From: Phycisphaerales bacterium
GTDB taxonomy: Bacteria > Planctomycetota > Phycisphaerae > SM23-33
Reading direction: 5' to 3'
Length of the DNA stretch: 28,191 nucleotides
Assembly: GCA_003485185.1 (NCBI GenBank)
Contig: DNAS01000170.1
Coordinates: forward strand, 1 to 28,191
Positions 6,627 to 16,400 of this stretch are shown piece after piece. Both the position numbers and the translations under genes were made by a program. The notes beneath the pieces are model-generated. The model was not told the origin of the DNA. It saw only the letters and a list, made by a program, of their open reading frames with translations, and searched no databases. Each line of letters starts with the position of its first letter. Within the stretch, counting starts at the first letter, position 1.

Positions 6627-6697
6627 GTTGCCCGCGCCGACGATCGAACGCAGAAGCGCCCCCCGCCCCGGCGGGCAGGCAAAGGAAACGAGAACGC

Positions 6698-7999
6698 ATG
6701 AACCAGGAACTCCTACGGATCGTGGACAACCTCGCCAGGGACAAGAACATCGACAAGGAGACGGTGTTCGAGGACCTCGAGGCGGCCATGCTGTCAGCCA
6801 TCCGCAAGGCCAACATGGGCACCGACGACGTCGTGGTGAAAATTGACCGCCAGACCGGCTCGATCACCGCCGCCGTGGACGGAAAGCCCATGAGCGTGCG
6901 GGACCTGGGACGCATCGCGGCGCAGACCGCCAAGCAGGTCATGATCCAGCGCATCCGCGAGGCGGAGCGCGACAGCATCTTCGACGAGTACCTGGAGCGC
7001 AAGGGACAGATCGTCACCGGGCGCAGCGTTCGGTGGGAAGGCGGATCGCTGGTGGTGGACCTGGGGCGCGTCGAGGCCATCCTGCCCAAGAGCGAGCAGA
7101 TTCCCGGCGAGTCGCACGGCGTCGAGGAGCGAATCCGCGCGATGGTCCTGGACGTCCGCGAGCACCACAGCCAGGTCAAGGTCATCCTCTCCCGCACTCA
7201 CCCGGACTTCATCCGGGCGATGTTCGAGCTGGAAGTGCCGGAAGTGGCCGAGAAAATCATCGAGATCAAGGCGCTGGCGCGCGAAGCGGGTTACCGCACC
7301 AAGGTCGCCGTCAACAGCCTGGACCCCAAGGTCGACGCGGTCGGCGCGTGCGTGGGCATTCGCGGCAGCCGCATCAAGAACATCGTCGACGAGCTGGGCG
7401 GGGAGAAGATCGACATCGTCCGGTGGAACGACTCGTCGAAGCTGCTGATCGCCAATTCGCTCAAGCCGGCCGAGGTCACCGAGATTGCCCTGGGCTTCGA
7501 GTTGGGCCGGGCGACGGTGGTGGTGACCGACGACCAGTTGTCGCTGGCGATCGGGAAGCGCGGGCAGAACGTCCGCCTGGCGGCCCGCCTGACCGGCTGG
7601 GACATCGACATCCTGACCCCCAACGAGTTCAACGCCGCCCTGGACGTGCTGGAAAAGGCCATCCGCCAGGTCGATGGCGTGGATTCAACGATCGTCGATC
7701 AGATCGTCGCGATGGGAATGGTCAGCGTGATGGACGTCGAAGAGGTCGGTCCCGAGCCGCTGATCAACGAGCTGAAGCTGGAACGGGAGTTGGCGCAGCG
7801 GATCGTGTCGCGCTGCGTGGAAGAAGCCCGCAAGGTGGCCGAACAGCAGGCCGCCAACTCCCGCAAGGGCGGGCGAAAGGGCGCGCCCACCGACGAGACG
7901 CCCGCGGAAGCTCCCGCGGAAACGCCCGAAACCGCGACGCCTTCGCAAGAGTCCACAGACGCGCCGGAAGGCGGACCTTCCGACCCGGCTGCACAATAG
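6698..7999 (+). CDS. nusA: Transcription termination/antitermination factor NusA
   Basis: A 433-residue RNA polymerase-associated factor that modulates pausing, termination and antitermination. The N-terminal polymerase-binding domain covers residues 1-100 (MNQELLRIVDNLARDKNIDK). An S1 domain follows from about Lys102 (KGQIVTGRSVRWEGG) to 168. Two KH domains carry the GxxG loops GIRG at 220-223 and GKRG at 276-279. Residues 300-395 form a short helical C-terminal region, and the last 40 residues are a disordered Ala/Pro/Glu/Thr tail. The ATG at 6698 was chosen because an in-frame upstream extension to 6518 does not resemble NusA and crosses the terminator; AAAGGAAACGAG gives the ribosome site. 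It opens the run nusA-infB-ylxP-rbfA. NusA autoregulation through the leader terminator is plausible. Confidence 0.97.
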   Translation: MNQELLRIVDNLARDKNIDKETVFEDLEAAMLSAIRKANMGTDDVVVKIDRQTGSITAAVDGKPMSVRDLGRIAAQTAKQVMIQRIREAERDSIFDEYLERKGQIVTGRSVRWEGGSLVVDLGRVEAILPKSEQIPGESHGVEERIRAMVLDVREHHSQVKVILSRTHPDFIRAMFELEVPEVAEKIIEIKALAREAGYRTKVAVNSLDPKVDAVGACVGIRGSRIKNIVDELGGEKIDIVRWNDSSKLLIANSLKPAEVTEIALGFELGRATVVVTDDQLSLAIGKRGQNVRLAARLTGWDIDILTPNEFNAALDVLEKAIRQVDGVDSTIVDQIVAMGMVSVMDVEEVGPEPLINELKLERELAQRIVSRCVEEARKVAEQQAANSRKGGRKGAPTDETPAEAPAETPETATPSQESTDAPEGGPSDPAAQ

Positions 8000-8016
8000 G
8001 CTGAACGTTTCAGCCT
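7998..8016 (+). promoter_or_regulatory. Hairpin between nusA and infB
   Basis: A perfect 8-bp stem, AGGCTGAA with TTCAGCCT and a 3-nt loop, overlaps the nusA stop codon. No T-run follows directly. It is 40 nt before the infB start and may slow 3' decay of the nusA message or act as a weak pause site. Confidence 0.45.
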
Positions 8017-8055
8017 GGTTCGTGTCGTACGGTAACTTTTTGCCGGGAGGTTCTC

Positions 8056-10785
8056 TTGGCAACACGCGTATTTGAATTGGCCCGCGAGATCGGGGTGACC
8101 AGCAAGGTCATCCTGGAGAAGTGCCGCGCTGAGGGCCTGGAGCTGAAAAACCACATGGCGACGCTTTCGGCCGGTCTGGAAGCGACCATCCGCGAGTGGT
8201 TCAGCGAAGAGGTCACCCAGACCGCCGTCGAGACCACCGGTCACGTCGACTTGCAGAAGGCGCGGGCGGATGCCCGTCGCAGCCGTCGCCGCAAGGCGCC
8301 CCCCAAACCGGTGGAAGAGTCCGAAGCGCCGCCGGCGGAAGAAGCCGCCGTCGCCGAGGGCGAGGCGCCGGCCGAAGCCGTCGAGGCCGAAGCGCCGGTC
8401 GCTGAAGTCGTCGCCGAGGCGCCGGCTGAAGCTGCCGAAGCCGAAGCGCCGCCCGCGCCCGAGGCGCCCGCCTCCCCGGCGGCCGAAGAAGCGCCCGCGC
8501 CCGTCGCCGAAGCGCCGGCCGAACCCGAAGCGCCCGTTGAGAAGGAACCCGCTGCCAAAAAGCACGAGCGGCCCAAGAAGCCCCACAAGGAACACAAGGA
8601 AAAGGAAGAGGAAAAGGTCGTCAAGCCGGCGGGGCCCATGCTGGTGCCCAAACCCGCCAAGCTCAAGGGCCCGCGCGTCGTCCGCGTGGAGAGGCCCGAT
8701 TACCTGCCACCTCCCGCGCCGCGCCGCGGACCGAGCATCGGTCCGGGCGGAAGCATCGGCGTGGCGCCGCCGACCCCGCAGCGAGGCGGCGGACGCGGCG
8801 TGGCGCCGCCCGTGGAAGAGGAAGAGGGCGCCGGAAAGGGCAAGCGACGAACCCCCCGACGCAAGGGCGGCCGCAGCGCTGACAGCGGCGAGCAGCTCAA
8901 GGAATGGCGCGAGAAGGACTTGGCGGAGCGGTCGGAGCGCCTCGCCGCCGCCACTGGCGGACTACGCAGGCACCGCGCCAGCGTCGGAGGCGGGCGGACG
9001 ATCTCCACCGGCCCGCAGATCAAGAGTGGAAAGGTCGAACTCGACGAGCCGATCACCGTCAAGAGTCTCTCAGCGGCCACCGGAATCAAGTCCGCCGACT
9101 TCATCAAGAAGCTGATGGCCCAGGGACAATTGGCGACCGTCAACCAGGTTCTGGACCGCGAGACGGCCGAGATGCTCGTCGTGGACTACGAGATCGAGCT
9201 GGTCGTTCGGCACGCCAAGACGGCCGAGGAAGAACTCGTCGAAAAACTCGAGCAGCGGCCCCGTAACGAGATGCTTCCGCGGGCGCCGGTGGTGACGTTC
9301 CTGGGTCACGTGGACCACGGCAAGACGTCGCTGCTGGACCGCATCCGCAACGCGACGGTCGCCTCGGGCGAGGCGGGCGGAATCACGCAGCACATCGGCG
9401 CGTACCGCTACGACATCGAGGGGCGGCACGTGGTGTTCCTGGACACGCCCGGGCACGAGGCGTTCACCGCCATGCGTGCCCGCGGCGCCAACATGACCGA
9501 CGTGGTGGTCCTCGTGGTCGCCGCCGACGACGGCGTGATGCCCCAGACCGTCGAGGCGATCAGTCATGCCAAGGCCGCCGGGGTTCCCATCGTCGTGGCG
9601 CTGAACAAGGTGGACGTCCCGAACGCCAACATCCAGCGGGCGATGGGGCAGTTGGCGGAGCAGGATCTCCAGCCGCGGGAGTGGGGCGGAAACGTCGAAG
9701 TCATCCAGACCAGCGCCGCGACGGGACAGGGAATCGACACCCTCGTCGAGACGCTCAGCCTGGAGGCGGAACTACTGGAGCTCAAGGCGGAGAACGACGC
9801 GCCGGCCAGCGGGTTCGTCATCGAGTCGCAGATGAGCCAGGGGCGCGGCGTGGTGGCCACCCTCCTGGTGCGCAACGGCACGCTGAAGGTCGGCGACATC
9901 CTGCTGGCCGGACGCTCCTACGGGCGCGTCCGCCAGATGCTCGACAGCTGGGGCAAGCCCCTCGAGCAGGCGGGCCCGTCCACCCCCGTCGAGGTCTCGG
10001 GCCTGGACGAGGTTCCCGAGGCGGGCGACCGGTTCTACGTGCTGGACAGCATCGACCAGGCGCGGGCGACCGCCGAGGACCGCAAGCAGTGGGCGCGAAC
10101 CCGTTCGCTGACGGCGGCGCCGCAGCGGACGCTGTCGGACATGCTCAGCCGCATCGAGGCCGGGCAGAGCAACGAGATCCGCCTGATCATCAAGGCCGAC
10201 GTGCAGGGCTCCGTCGAGGCGCTGACGGGCACGCTGGGCAAGCTGGGCACCGACGAGGTGCGCCTGACGATCCTCCACGCGGGCGTCGGTGGAATCACCA
10301 CCGGCGACGTGGCGCTGGCCGAGGCGTCCGACGCGCTGATCATCGGGTTCAACACGGTGGCCGATTCGGCCGCGCGACAGGAGGCCGAGGCCAAGGGCGT
10401 CGATATCCGCCTCTATCGCGTGATCTACGAGATCGTCGAGGACATCCGCAAGGCGCTCGAGGAAGGCCTCGAGCCGGAAATCCGCGAGGAGACCCTCGGG
10501 CGCGCCGAGGTCCGCCAGACGTTCAAGGTCTCGCGCGTCGGGACCATCGCCGGATGCTACGTCACCGACGGGCTGGTCAACCGTAACGCGAAGGTGCGCA
10601 TCACGCGGAACAACATCGTCATCGAGGACGGGCGCGACCTGGACAGCCTCAAGCGCTTCAAGGACGACGCCCGCGAGGTCCGCGCGGGGCTGGAATGCGG
10701 CCTGAAGATCGCCGGATACGACGACGTGAAGGAAGGCGACATCCTGGAGTTCTATCGCAAGGTGGAAGTGGCGAGAAAGCTGTAA
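8056..10785 (+). CDS. infB: Translation initiation factor IF-2
   Basis: A 909-residue GTPase that brings fMet-tRNA to the 30S subunit and promotes subunit joining. Residues 1-50 are an IF2 N-terminal subdomain (VFELAREIGVTSKVILEKC). Residues 70-200 are low-complexity Ala/Pro/Glu repeats built from EAPA and EAEAP units, followed by a Lys-rich patch and Gly/Arg/Pro-rich linkers to about 300. A second IF2_N-like segment is near 335-385 (ITVKSLSAATGIKSADFIKKL). The G domain starts with G1 GHVDHGKTS at 417-425, then G2 GGITQHIG, G3 DTPGHE, G4 NKVD and SAATG. Domains II-IV and the fMet-tRNA binding C2 region follow to the end. The TTG start at 8056 has GGGAGG five nt upstream. Confidence 0.98.
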   Translation: MATRVFELAREIGVTSKVILEKCRAEGLELKNHMATLSAGLEATIREWFSEEVTQTAVETTGHVDLQKARADARRSRRRKAPPKPVEESEAPPAEEAAVAEGEAPAEAVEAEAPVAEVVAEAPAEAAEAEAPPAPEAPASPAAEEAPAPVAEAPAEPEAPVEKEPAAKKHERPKKPHKEHKEKEEEKVVKPAGPMLVPKPAKLKGPRVVRVERPDYLPPPAPRRGPSIGPGGSIGVAPPTPQRGGGRGVAPPVEEEEGAGKGKRRTPRRKGGRSADSGEQLKEWREKDLAERSERLAAATGGLRRHRASVGGGRTISTGPQIKSGKVELDEPITVKSLSAATGIKSADFIKKLMAQGQLATVNQVLDRETAEMLVVDYEIELVVRHAKTAEEELVEKLEQRPRNEMLPRAPVVTFLGHVDHGKTSLLDRIRNATVASGEAGGITQHIGAYRYDIEGRHVVFLDTPGHEAFTAMRARGANMTDVVVLVVAADDGVMPQTVEAISHAKAAGVPIVVALNKVDVPNANIQRAMGQLAEQDLQPREWGGNVEVIQTSAATGQGIDTLVETLSLEAELLELKAENDAPASGFVIESQMSQGRGVVATLLVRNGTLKVGDILLAGRSYGRVRQMLDSWGKPLEQAGPSTPVEVSGLDEVPEAGDRFYVLDSIDQARATAEDRKQWARTRSLTAAPQRTLSDMLSRIEAGQSNEIRLIIKADVQGSVEALTGTLGKLGTDEVRLTILHAGVGGITTGDVALAEASDALIIGFNTVADSAARQEAEAKGVDIRLYRVIYEIVEDIRKALEEGLEPEIREETLGRAEVRQTFKVSRVGTIAGCYVTDGLVNRNAKVRITRNNIVIEDGRDLDSLKRFKDDAREVRAGLECGLKIAGYDDVKEGDILEFYRKVEVARKL

Positions 10786-10828
10786 AAGCGCCGGACCGCG
10801 CACCGGTCTGACGGGACGGAACCAGGAC

Positions 10829-11113
10829 ATGGCGACAGTGGTCGGCTTGCTGCACCTGGAGCTGCACGTGCCCGAGGCGATGACGCTGAAGGACAAGCGG
10901 CGGATCATCAAGGGATTCAAGGACCGCCTGCGGAACCACAACGTGTCGGTGGCGGAGGTGGGCGCCCTGGACAGCTGCCGCCGCGCAGTGCTGGCGGTGT
11001 CGATGGTGGGCAACGATCGGCCCTACGTGGAAGGGGCGCTGCAACAGATTCTCAACAGCGCCGCCCGCCACCGCGACATGATTCTGGTGTCCGAGGAATG
11101 GCAATGGTTATGA
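10829..11113 (+). CDS. ylxP: YlxP-like DUF503 protein
   Basis: A 94-residue DUF503 protein, the family often found between infB and rbfA and named YlxP in Bacillus. It reads VVGLLHLELHVPEAMTLKDKRRIIKGFKDRLRN at the start in two segments: a beta strand and the LKDKR helix typical of the family, then NVSVAEVG and a final strand MILVSEEWQ. The role is thought to lie in ribosome assembly or translation, based on this gene position. Intact and of normal length. The start follows GGGACGGAACCAGGAC. Confidence 0.93.
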   Translation: MATVVGLLHLELHVPEAMTLKDKRRIIKGFKDRLRNHNVSVAEVGALDSCRRAVLAVSMVGNDRPYVEGALQQILNSAARHRDMILVSEEWQWL

Positions 11114-11144
11114 TCCCGCGGAAGCGGGTTTCGAGGAACTTCGG

Positions 11145-11585
11145 TTGCGTACGACTCGTCGAACTGAGCGGGTGGCCAGCCTGATCCGCAACACGATCGG
11201 GCAGCTGCTGCTGGCGAAGATTTCGGATCCGCGGATCGATCCGGCCAAGACGTCGGTGACGCGCGTCGAGGTGCCCGATGATCTGCTGACCGCGAAGGTC
11301 TATGTCTCGGTGATCGGAACCGAGGCCGAGCAGCGGACCACGCTCCGCGCCCTGCGCCACGCCGCCGGGCGCGTGCAGGAGCTGATGATGCGCGAAATCC
11401 GCCTGCGCCACACTCCGCTGCTGGAGTTCGCGCTGGACGAGAAGTTCAAGAAGACGCTCGAGACATACCGCCTGATCCAGGTGGCGATGGACGAAATCCG
11501 CCAGAAGGAGCAACAGCAGTCGGGCGAACCCGTCGAGGCGGAAGGGCAGAACGGGCAGGAACCGGGCAACCAGGACAGCCAATGA
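11145..11585 (+). CDS. rbfA: Ribosome-binding factor A
   Basis: A 146-residue protein that binds the 30S subunit late in maturation and helps 16S 5'-end processing. The KH-like core is clear: TERVASLIRNTIGQLL, the SDPRI segment, VTRVEVPDDLLTAKVYVSV and the helix beginning RALRHAAGRVQELM, then the strand RLRHTPLLEFALDE. After about residue 120 there is a Gln/Glu-rich disordered tail. The TTG start at 11145 has GAGGA seven nt upstream. The stop overlaps the start of the next gene (ATGA), so the two are translationally coupled. Confidence 0.95.
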   Translation: MRTTRRTERVASLIRNTIGQLLLAKISDPRIDPAKTSVTRVEVPDDLLTAKVYVSVIGTEAEQRTTLRALRHAAGRVQELMMREIRLRHTPLLEFALDEKFKKTLETYRLIQVAMDEIRQKEQQQSGEPVEAEGQNGQEPGNQDSQ

Positions 11586-12508
11586 TGAAAAACGCCAGGG
11601 AATACGAGCGGAAGATCAAGAAACTGCTGGCCGGACGGAAGAAAGCCTCCGCCCCCGCGCCGGTGACGGGCGAGGATCGGATCCACATGCTGATCGAGGC
11701 GGTGCTCCAGTCCGACGCCTCCCGCAGGCAGGCGGCGCAGGCGTTCGCGGCGATGCGTCGCGATTTCGTGGACTACAACGAATTGCGCGTCGCGCCGGTC
11801 AAGGACATCGTCGAACTGCTGGGGCGCGACTTCCCCTTGGCGCGGCGCAAGGCCGAGCGGATCGTCTCCGCCCTCAATGGGCTGTTCGACGGCGTCTACC
11901 AGGTCTCCATGGAGCATCTCGACTCCAAGAGCAAACGCGACATCCGCCGGCACCTCGAGGAGATCGGGCTGGACCCCTACGCCGCGGCGGTCGTCACGCT
12001 CCAGGCGTTCGGCGGGCACGCCGTTCCCGTCGATCAGGCGCTGGTGGACTGCCTGGTGATGGAAGGATACGCCCACGCCGACAGCACGGTCGCCGACATC
12101 CAGGGATTCCTGGAGCGGATCGTCTCGCAGAAGGAGGCGTTCGCGACGCACGAGTTCCTCCGCGGGTACGTGGAGAAATCGACCAAGGCGCTGGCGAAAT
12201 ACCGGGCGGACAAGGCCGCCGCCGCTGCCGCCGTCGAGCAGGCACGCATCCAGGCGGAAAAGGAAGCGGCGGAAAAGGCCGCCGCTGAAGCCGCCGCGCG
12301 CGAGGCCCGCGCCGCTGCCGCCGCCGCCAAACGCGCTGCCAAGGAGGCCGCCCAGGCGGCCCGAAAGGCCGTCGCCGCCAAGACCCGACGAAACGCCGCC
12401 GCAAGGGCGCGACGAAAGGCCGCGAAATCCGCCAAAGCCGCCACGCGCAAACCGGCGAACAAACCGTCCCCCAAGGCCCGGAAATCCCGGGCAAAAAAGA
12501 AGAAGTGA
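11582..12508 (+). CDS. Degenerate HhH-GPD protein with histone H1-like tail
   Basis: A 308-residue fusion-like protein. Residues 30-200 look like the helical HhH-GPD fold of base-excision DNA glycosylases such as endonuclease III (HMLIEAVLQSDASRRQAAQA, then IRRHLEEIGLDPYAAAVV and PVDQALVDCL). Asp151 matches the conserved catalytic Asp, but the Lys of the usual hairpin GxGxKTA is absent (GLDPYAAA) and there is no 4Fe-4S Cys cluster. From about 205 to the end the sequence is Ala/Lys/Arg-rich (AAKRAAKEAAQAARKAV and similar), like histone H1-type bacterial tails that bind DNA. The gene overlaps rbfA by 4 nt. A role in DNA binding or repair is inference; it may have lost catalysis. Confidence 0.72.
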   Translation: MMKNAREYERKIKKLLAGRKKASAPAPVTGEDRIHMLIEAVLQSDASRRQAAQAFAAMRRDFVDYNELRVAPVKDIVELLGRDFPLARRKAERIVSALNGLFDGVYQVSMEHLDSKSKRDIRRHLEEIGLDPYAAAVVTLQAFGGHAVPVDQALVDCLVMEGYAHADSTVADIQGFLERIVSQKEAFATHEFLRGYVEKSTKALAKYRADKAAAAAAVEQARIQAEKEAAEKAAAEAAAREARAAAAAAKRAAKEAAQAARKAVAAKTRRNAAARARRKAAKSAKAATRKPANKPSPKARKSRAKKKK

Positions 12509-12537
12509 CCCTTACGCACGAGAGTACGAGGCCGTAG

Positions 12538-13425
12538 ATGGTAAACCGAACCGCGGAAGACAAACTGGTATTGGGCATTCCCAAGGGGTCTCTCCAGGAC
12601 AGCACCCTGGACCTGTTCCAACGCGCGGGATACAACGTCAGTGTTTCGTCCCGCAGCTATTTCCCCACCGTCGACGACGAGAAAATGAGCGCCATCATGT
12701 TCCGCGCGCAGGAAATGAGCCGCTACGTCGAGGATGGAGTCATCGACGTCGGGCTCACCGGGCACGACTGGATCATGGAAAACGGCTCGGACGTCGTCGA
12801 GGTGGCCGAACTGGTCTACTCCAAGCAGAAGCTCACCCCCGTCAAGTGGGTGCTGGCGGTGCCCGACGAGAGTCCCATCCGCACACCGGAGCAGCTCGAT
12901 GGGGGCATCGTCGCCACCGAGCTGGTCAACTGCACGCGGAAGTACTTCGAGTCCAAGGGCCTCAAGGTCAAGGTGGAGTTCAGTTGGGGCGCCACCGAGG
13001 TCAAGGCGCGCCTGTTGGACGCCATCGTCGACGTCACGGAGACCGGCAGCAGCCTCAAGGCCAACAAGCTCCGCGTCATCGACACGATCCTGACCTCCTC
13101 CACGCGCCTGATCGCCAACCGCGACGCGATGAAGATTCCCTGGAAGCGCGAGAAGATCGAGAACATCGCGCTGCTGTTGAAAGGCGCCATCGAGGCGCGC
13201 GAGAAGGTGGGCATGAAGATGAACGTGCCCCGCAAGGCGCTGGACGCGGTGGCGCGCCTCCTGCCGTCGGAAAAGAGCCCGACCATCAGCAGCCTGGCCG
13301 ATCCCGACTGGGTCGCCATCGAGGTCATCGTCGAGGAGCGCGTCGAGCGCGAGCTGGTTCCGCAACTGAAACGGGCGGGCGCCACCGGCATCATCACCTA
13401 CCCCCTGAACAAGGTCATTCCGTAG
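12538..13425 (+). CDS. hisG: ATP phosphoribosyltransferase, long form
   Basis: A 295-residue enzyme for the first step of histidine synthesis, condensing ATP and PRPP. The catalytic domains read LVLGIPKGSLQDSTLDLFQRAGY, the DVGLTGHDW segment, and the PRPP loop DAIVDVTETGSSLKAN. The C-terminal ~75 residues (ISSLADPDWVAIEVIVEE) form the ACT-like regulatory domain of the long form, so allosteric feedback by histidine is likely and no HisZ is needed. The rest of the his pathway is not in the window. It is 29 bp after the HhH-GPD gene and overlaps the TPR gene by one base. Confidence 0.96.
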   Translation: MVNRTAEDKLVLGIPKGSLQDSTLDLFQRAGYNVSVSSRSYFPTVDDEKMSAIMFRAQEMSRYVEDGVIDVGLTGHDWIMENGSDVVEVAELVYSKQKLTPVKWVLAVPDESPIRTPEQLDGGIVATELVNCTRKYFESKGLKVKVEFSWGATEVKARLLDAIVDVTETGSSLKANKLRVIDTILTSSTRLIANRDAMKIPWKREKIENIALLLKGAIEAREKVGMKMNVPRKALDAVARLLPSEKSPTISSLADPDWVAIEVIVEERVERELVPQLKRAGATGIITYPLNKVIP

Positions 13426-16400
13426 TGACGAAGGGCACGGGACACTTCGCAGCCGCGTGGTGGGCCCTGCTGGTTTGCGGGATCCTGGCGGGCGCTTCCT
13501 GCACACCGGGCAGTCCCGCCGCGTCGTCCGCGCCGACGGTCAAACCGCTGTCGGCCGAGGCGAAGCTTCCCCTCGACAAGCTCCCGCCGGCGCTGACCAA
13601 ACCGGTCAACGCGCCGGGATGGGACGACCTGCCTCCCCGCGTCGCCGACAGCGTCCGCCAGGCCGAGCAACTCCTCGCCCAGCGGCAATACGCCCGCGCG
13701 ATCGACCTGCTGGAACGAGCCGCCGGGTTCGACCCCGCCAACGTCCGCATCCGCAGGGCGCTGGGACTGGCGTACTTCCACCTGCCCAACTGGGGCAAGG
13801 CCCTGGAAAACCTGCGACAGTCCGCCGAAAAACGCGGCGACGACCTGGAAGTCCAACTGGCGCTGGGGCGGCTCTACGCGGGGCAGAAACAGAAAGACCA
13901 GGCCGTTCTCGCGCTGCGAACCGCGCTGCTCTGCTCCGAGGCCGACCCGTCCGACCCGCGCACCGGCGAGGCCGTCATCCGCCTGGCCAAGCTGCTCGAC
14001 GAGAAGGGTTACTGGACCGCCACGCTGGAATGCTACGTCCGCATGGAGGAATGGATCGACCGCCACGGACAGGCCTACGCCTCCCAGGAGGCGCTCCAGG
14101 ATTACGTCCTCCAGCCGGAACTGCTCCTGGCCGAACGCGGACGACTGCTGCTGCGCCTGCGAAGACCCGCCGATGCCGTCGAGCCCCTTGACCGCGCCTA
14201 CCGGCGCAACCGCGCCAGCGAACCGACGGCCAGACTGCTCATCCAGGCGATGACGGAAGCGGGTAAATATCCCCAGGCCGAGCAGACGCTGGTGGAGATG
14301 GCCTCGCAGCCGGTGCTCAGCCGTTCCGTGCCGGACATGGCCGAAACCCTCTGCCGCGCCGCCCACGACCCGAAGATGCCCGCGCGAATCTGGCAGGAAT
14401 TCCGCCAGCGCAACCGCAAGGCGGGCGGGCGGCTGGCGTGGTCGATGGCCGGCGCGGCGGAACGTCTCGGCGCCCTGGACGAAGCCTCAGCCATCCTCCG
14501 CTCGCTGCTGGACGAGATGCCCGGCGACTCGACCGCCGCCACCATGCTCGCCGATCTCTACCTGCGGCAGAACCGGATCGACGACGTCCTGGCGCTGGTT
14601 GCGACGGTGCTGGCAGCCGATCCAGCGTCCGACCTGGGGCGGCGGATCGCGCCGCGCATCGTCGCCGCTCGTCCCGACGCCGACGCCACGCTGGCCCGGC
14701 AGGCCGCGGCGGATTCCTCGGGCGGCGCCTTCGCGAAACACTATCTCGCGGGCGAGCTTTCCATCGCCTCCGGAAGGCAGGAGCAGGCGATCGAGCAATT
14801 CCAGGCCGCCCTCCGCGCCAATCCGAAGTTCTTCCCCGCCTACGAGTCGCTGATGGACCTCTACGTCGTCCGGCGACAGTTCCCCAAGGTCGACGCGCTG
14901 CTCGAATCGCTCAAGGCCTTTGCCGAGGATTCCCCGTTCCCGTATTACATTCGCGGAAAGTTCGCGCTGCTGCGCAGGCAAGTTCCGGCGGCCGTCGAGT
15001 TGCTGGAACAGGCGCGCGTCCGCGACCGCGCCGACGTGCGTATCGCGATGCTGTTGGCCGACGCCTACGCCCAGGCCGGGCAGATCAATGACGCCGAGCG
15101 CGTCCTGCTGTCCGCCCTGGAGCAGGGAGAAAACGCGCTCGTCTTCCGCGCGATGTTCGACCTGTACCTGTCCCGCGGGGAGCGGGACAAGGCGCAGTCC
15201 GTCGCGTCGCGCGTCGTCGCCCGCGACCCCCAGGGCGCCGCCGGGCAGTTGATGACCGCCCGCCTGCACCTGGCCGGCGGCGAGAAGGCCCGCGCCGTGG
15301 AACTCCTCAAGCGCCTGCGGGAGCAGGACGACGACAACCTGGAGGTCCGACTGCTGCTGGTCGAGGCGGAACTGTCCGGGCGTGAACCGACCGCCGCGGA
15401 ACTGGATGCCGCCATCGCCGAGATCGGGCGGATCGTGCGACTCCGCCCCGACAACGACCGCGCCCACAAGCTGCTGGCGGAACTGCTGGCGCGGGGCGGG
15501 AAACACGAGCAGGCAGCCGACGTCTGGAAACGCCTCTACGAAGAAACCGCCCGCCAGACCGACGTCGCCCGCGCCTACGCGGCGGCGCTGCTCCGGGCCG
15601 AACGCTTCGAACAGGCCGAGAACGTCCTCCGCGATCTGTTGACCGCCGACCCGAAGGATTTCCCCGCCCGGCAGATGCTCCTGGTCGCCCTCGACAAGCT
15701 CGAAAAGACCGCCCAGGCGCGGGACCTGGTCGAGGCCTGGTTGGAACAGGAGCAGGAAATCTCCACCCGACCCTGGTATCGCCAGAAGCTGCTGGAACTC
15801 TACGAGACTCGCAAGGAGTACGACCGGGCCCAGAAATTGCTGGATGCCTGGATCGACACGACGGTCGAAGAGAACCTCCTTCGCGCGCTGCGAGGCCGCA
15901 AGATCATGCTGTATGGAAAGGCCGGGCAGTTCGACCAGGCGTGCGAGTTCGTCGAGCAGTGGGACAAGGAGAAATCCGCCGAGCTGGACTTGGCCCGGCA
16001 GGTGCTGATCCAGACCCTCTCCGAAGGCAAGCAGTTCGACCGCGGGCAGAAGCTCCTGGACCAATGGATCGGCGACGGGAAAGACCCGTCCCTCAAGCCG
16101 CTGCGCTACCGGAAGATGGAACTGTATCGTCAGGCGCAGCAGATCGAGGAACTGGTGAAGTACGGCTTGGCCTGGGCTCGCGAGGCGCCGGACGACCCCT
16201 TGCCCCGCCAGATGCTCGTGGTCGTGCTGGTTTCCGGCGAGCAGTACGACCGCGCGGTGTCGCTGCTGGAAGGCTGGCTGGCCGAGGGCGCGACAACCCG
16301 TCCTGCCACCGCGCCGGCGACGCAGGCGTCCCAGCCGGCCGGAACCGTCGACGAACAGCGGCGCTGGATGCGGGAAATGATCCTCCGCGTCCTGTCGATC

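Noticed and set aside
6518..6697. N-terminal extension of NusA starting at 6518
   Set aside because: The extension is Arg/Pro-rich, unlike NusA, and runs through the terminator hairpin. The ATG at 6698 has a ribosome site and gives a normal N terminus.
12846..13424. In-frame extension of the TPR protein back into hisG
   Set aside because: It is a shadow frame of hisG. The GTG at 13425 gives a signal sequence and a usual one-base overlap.
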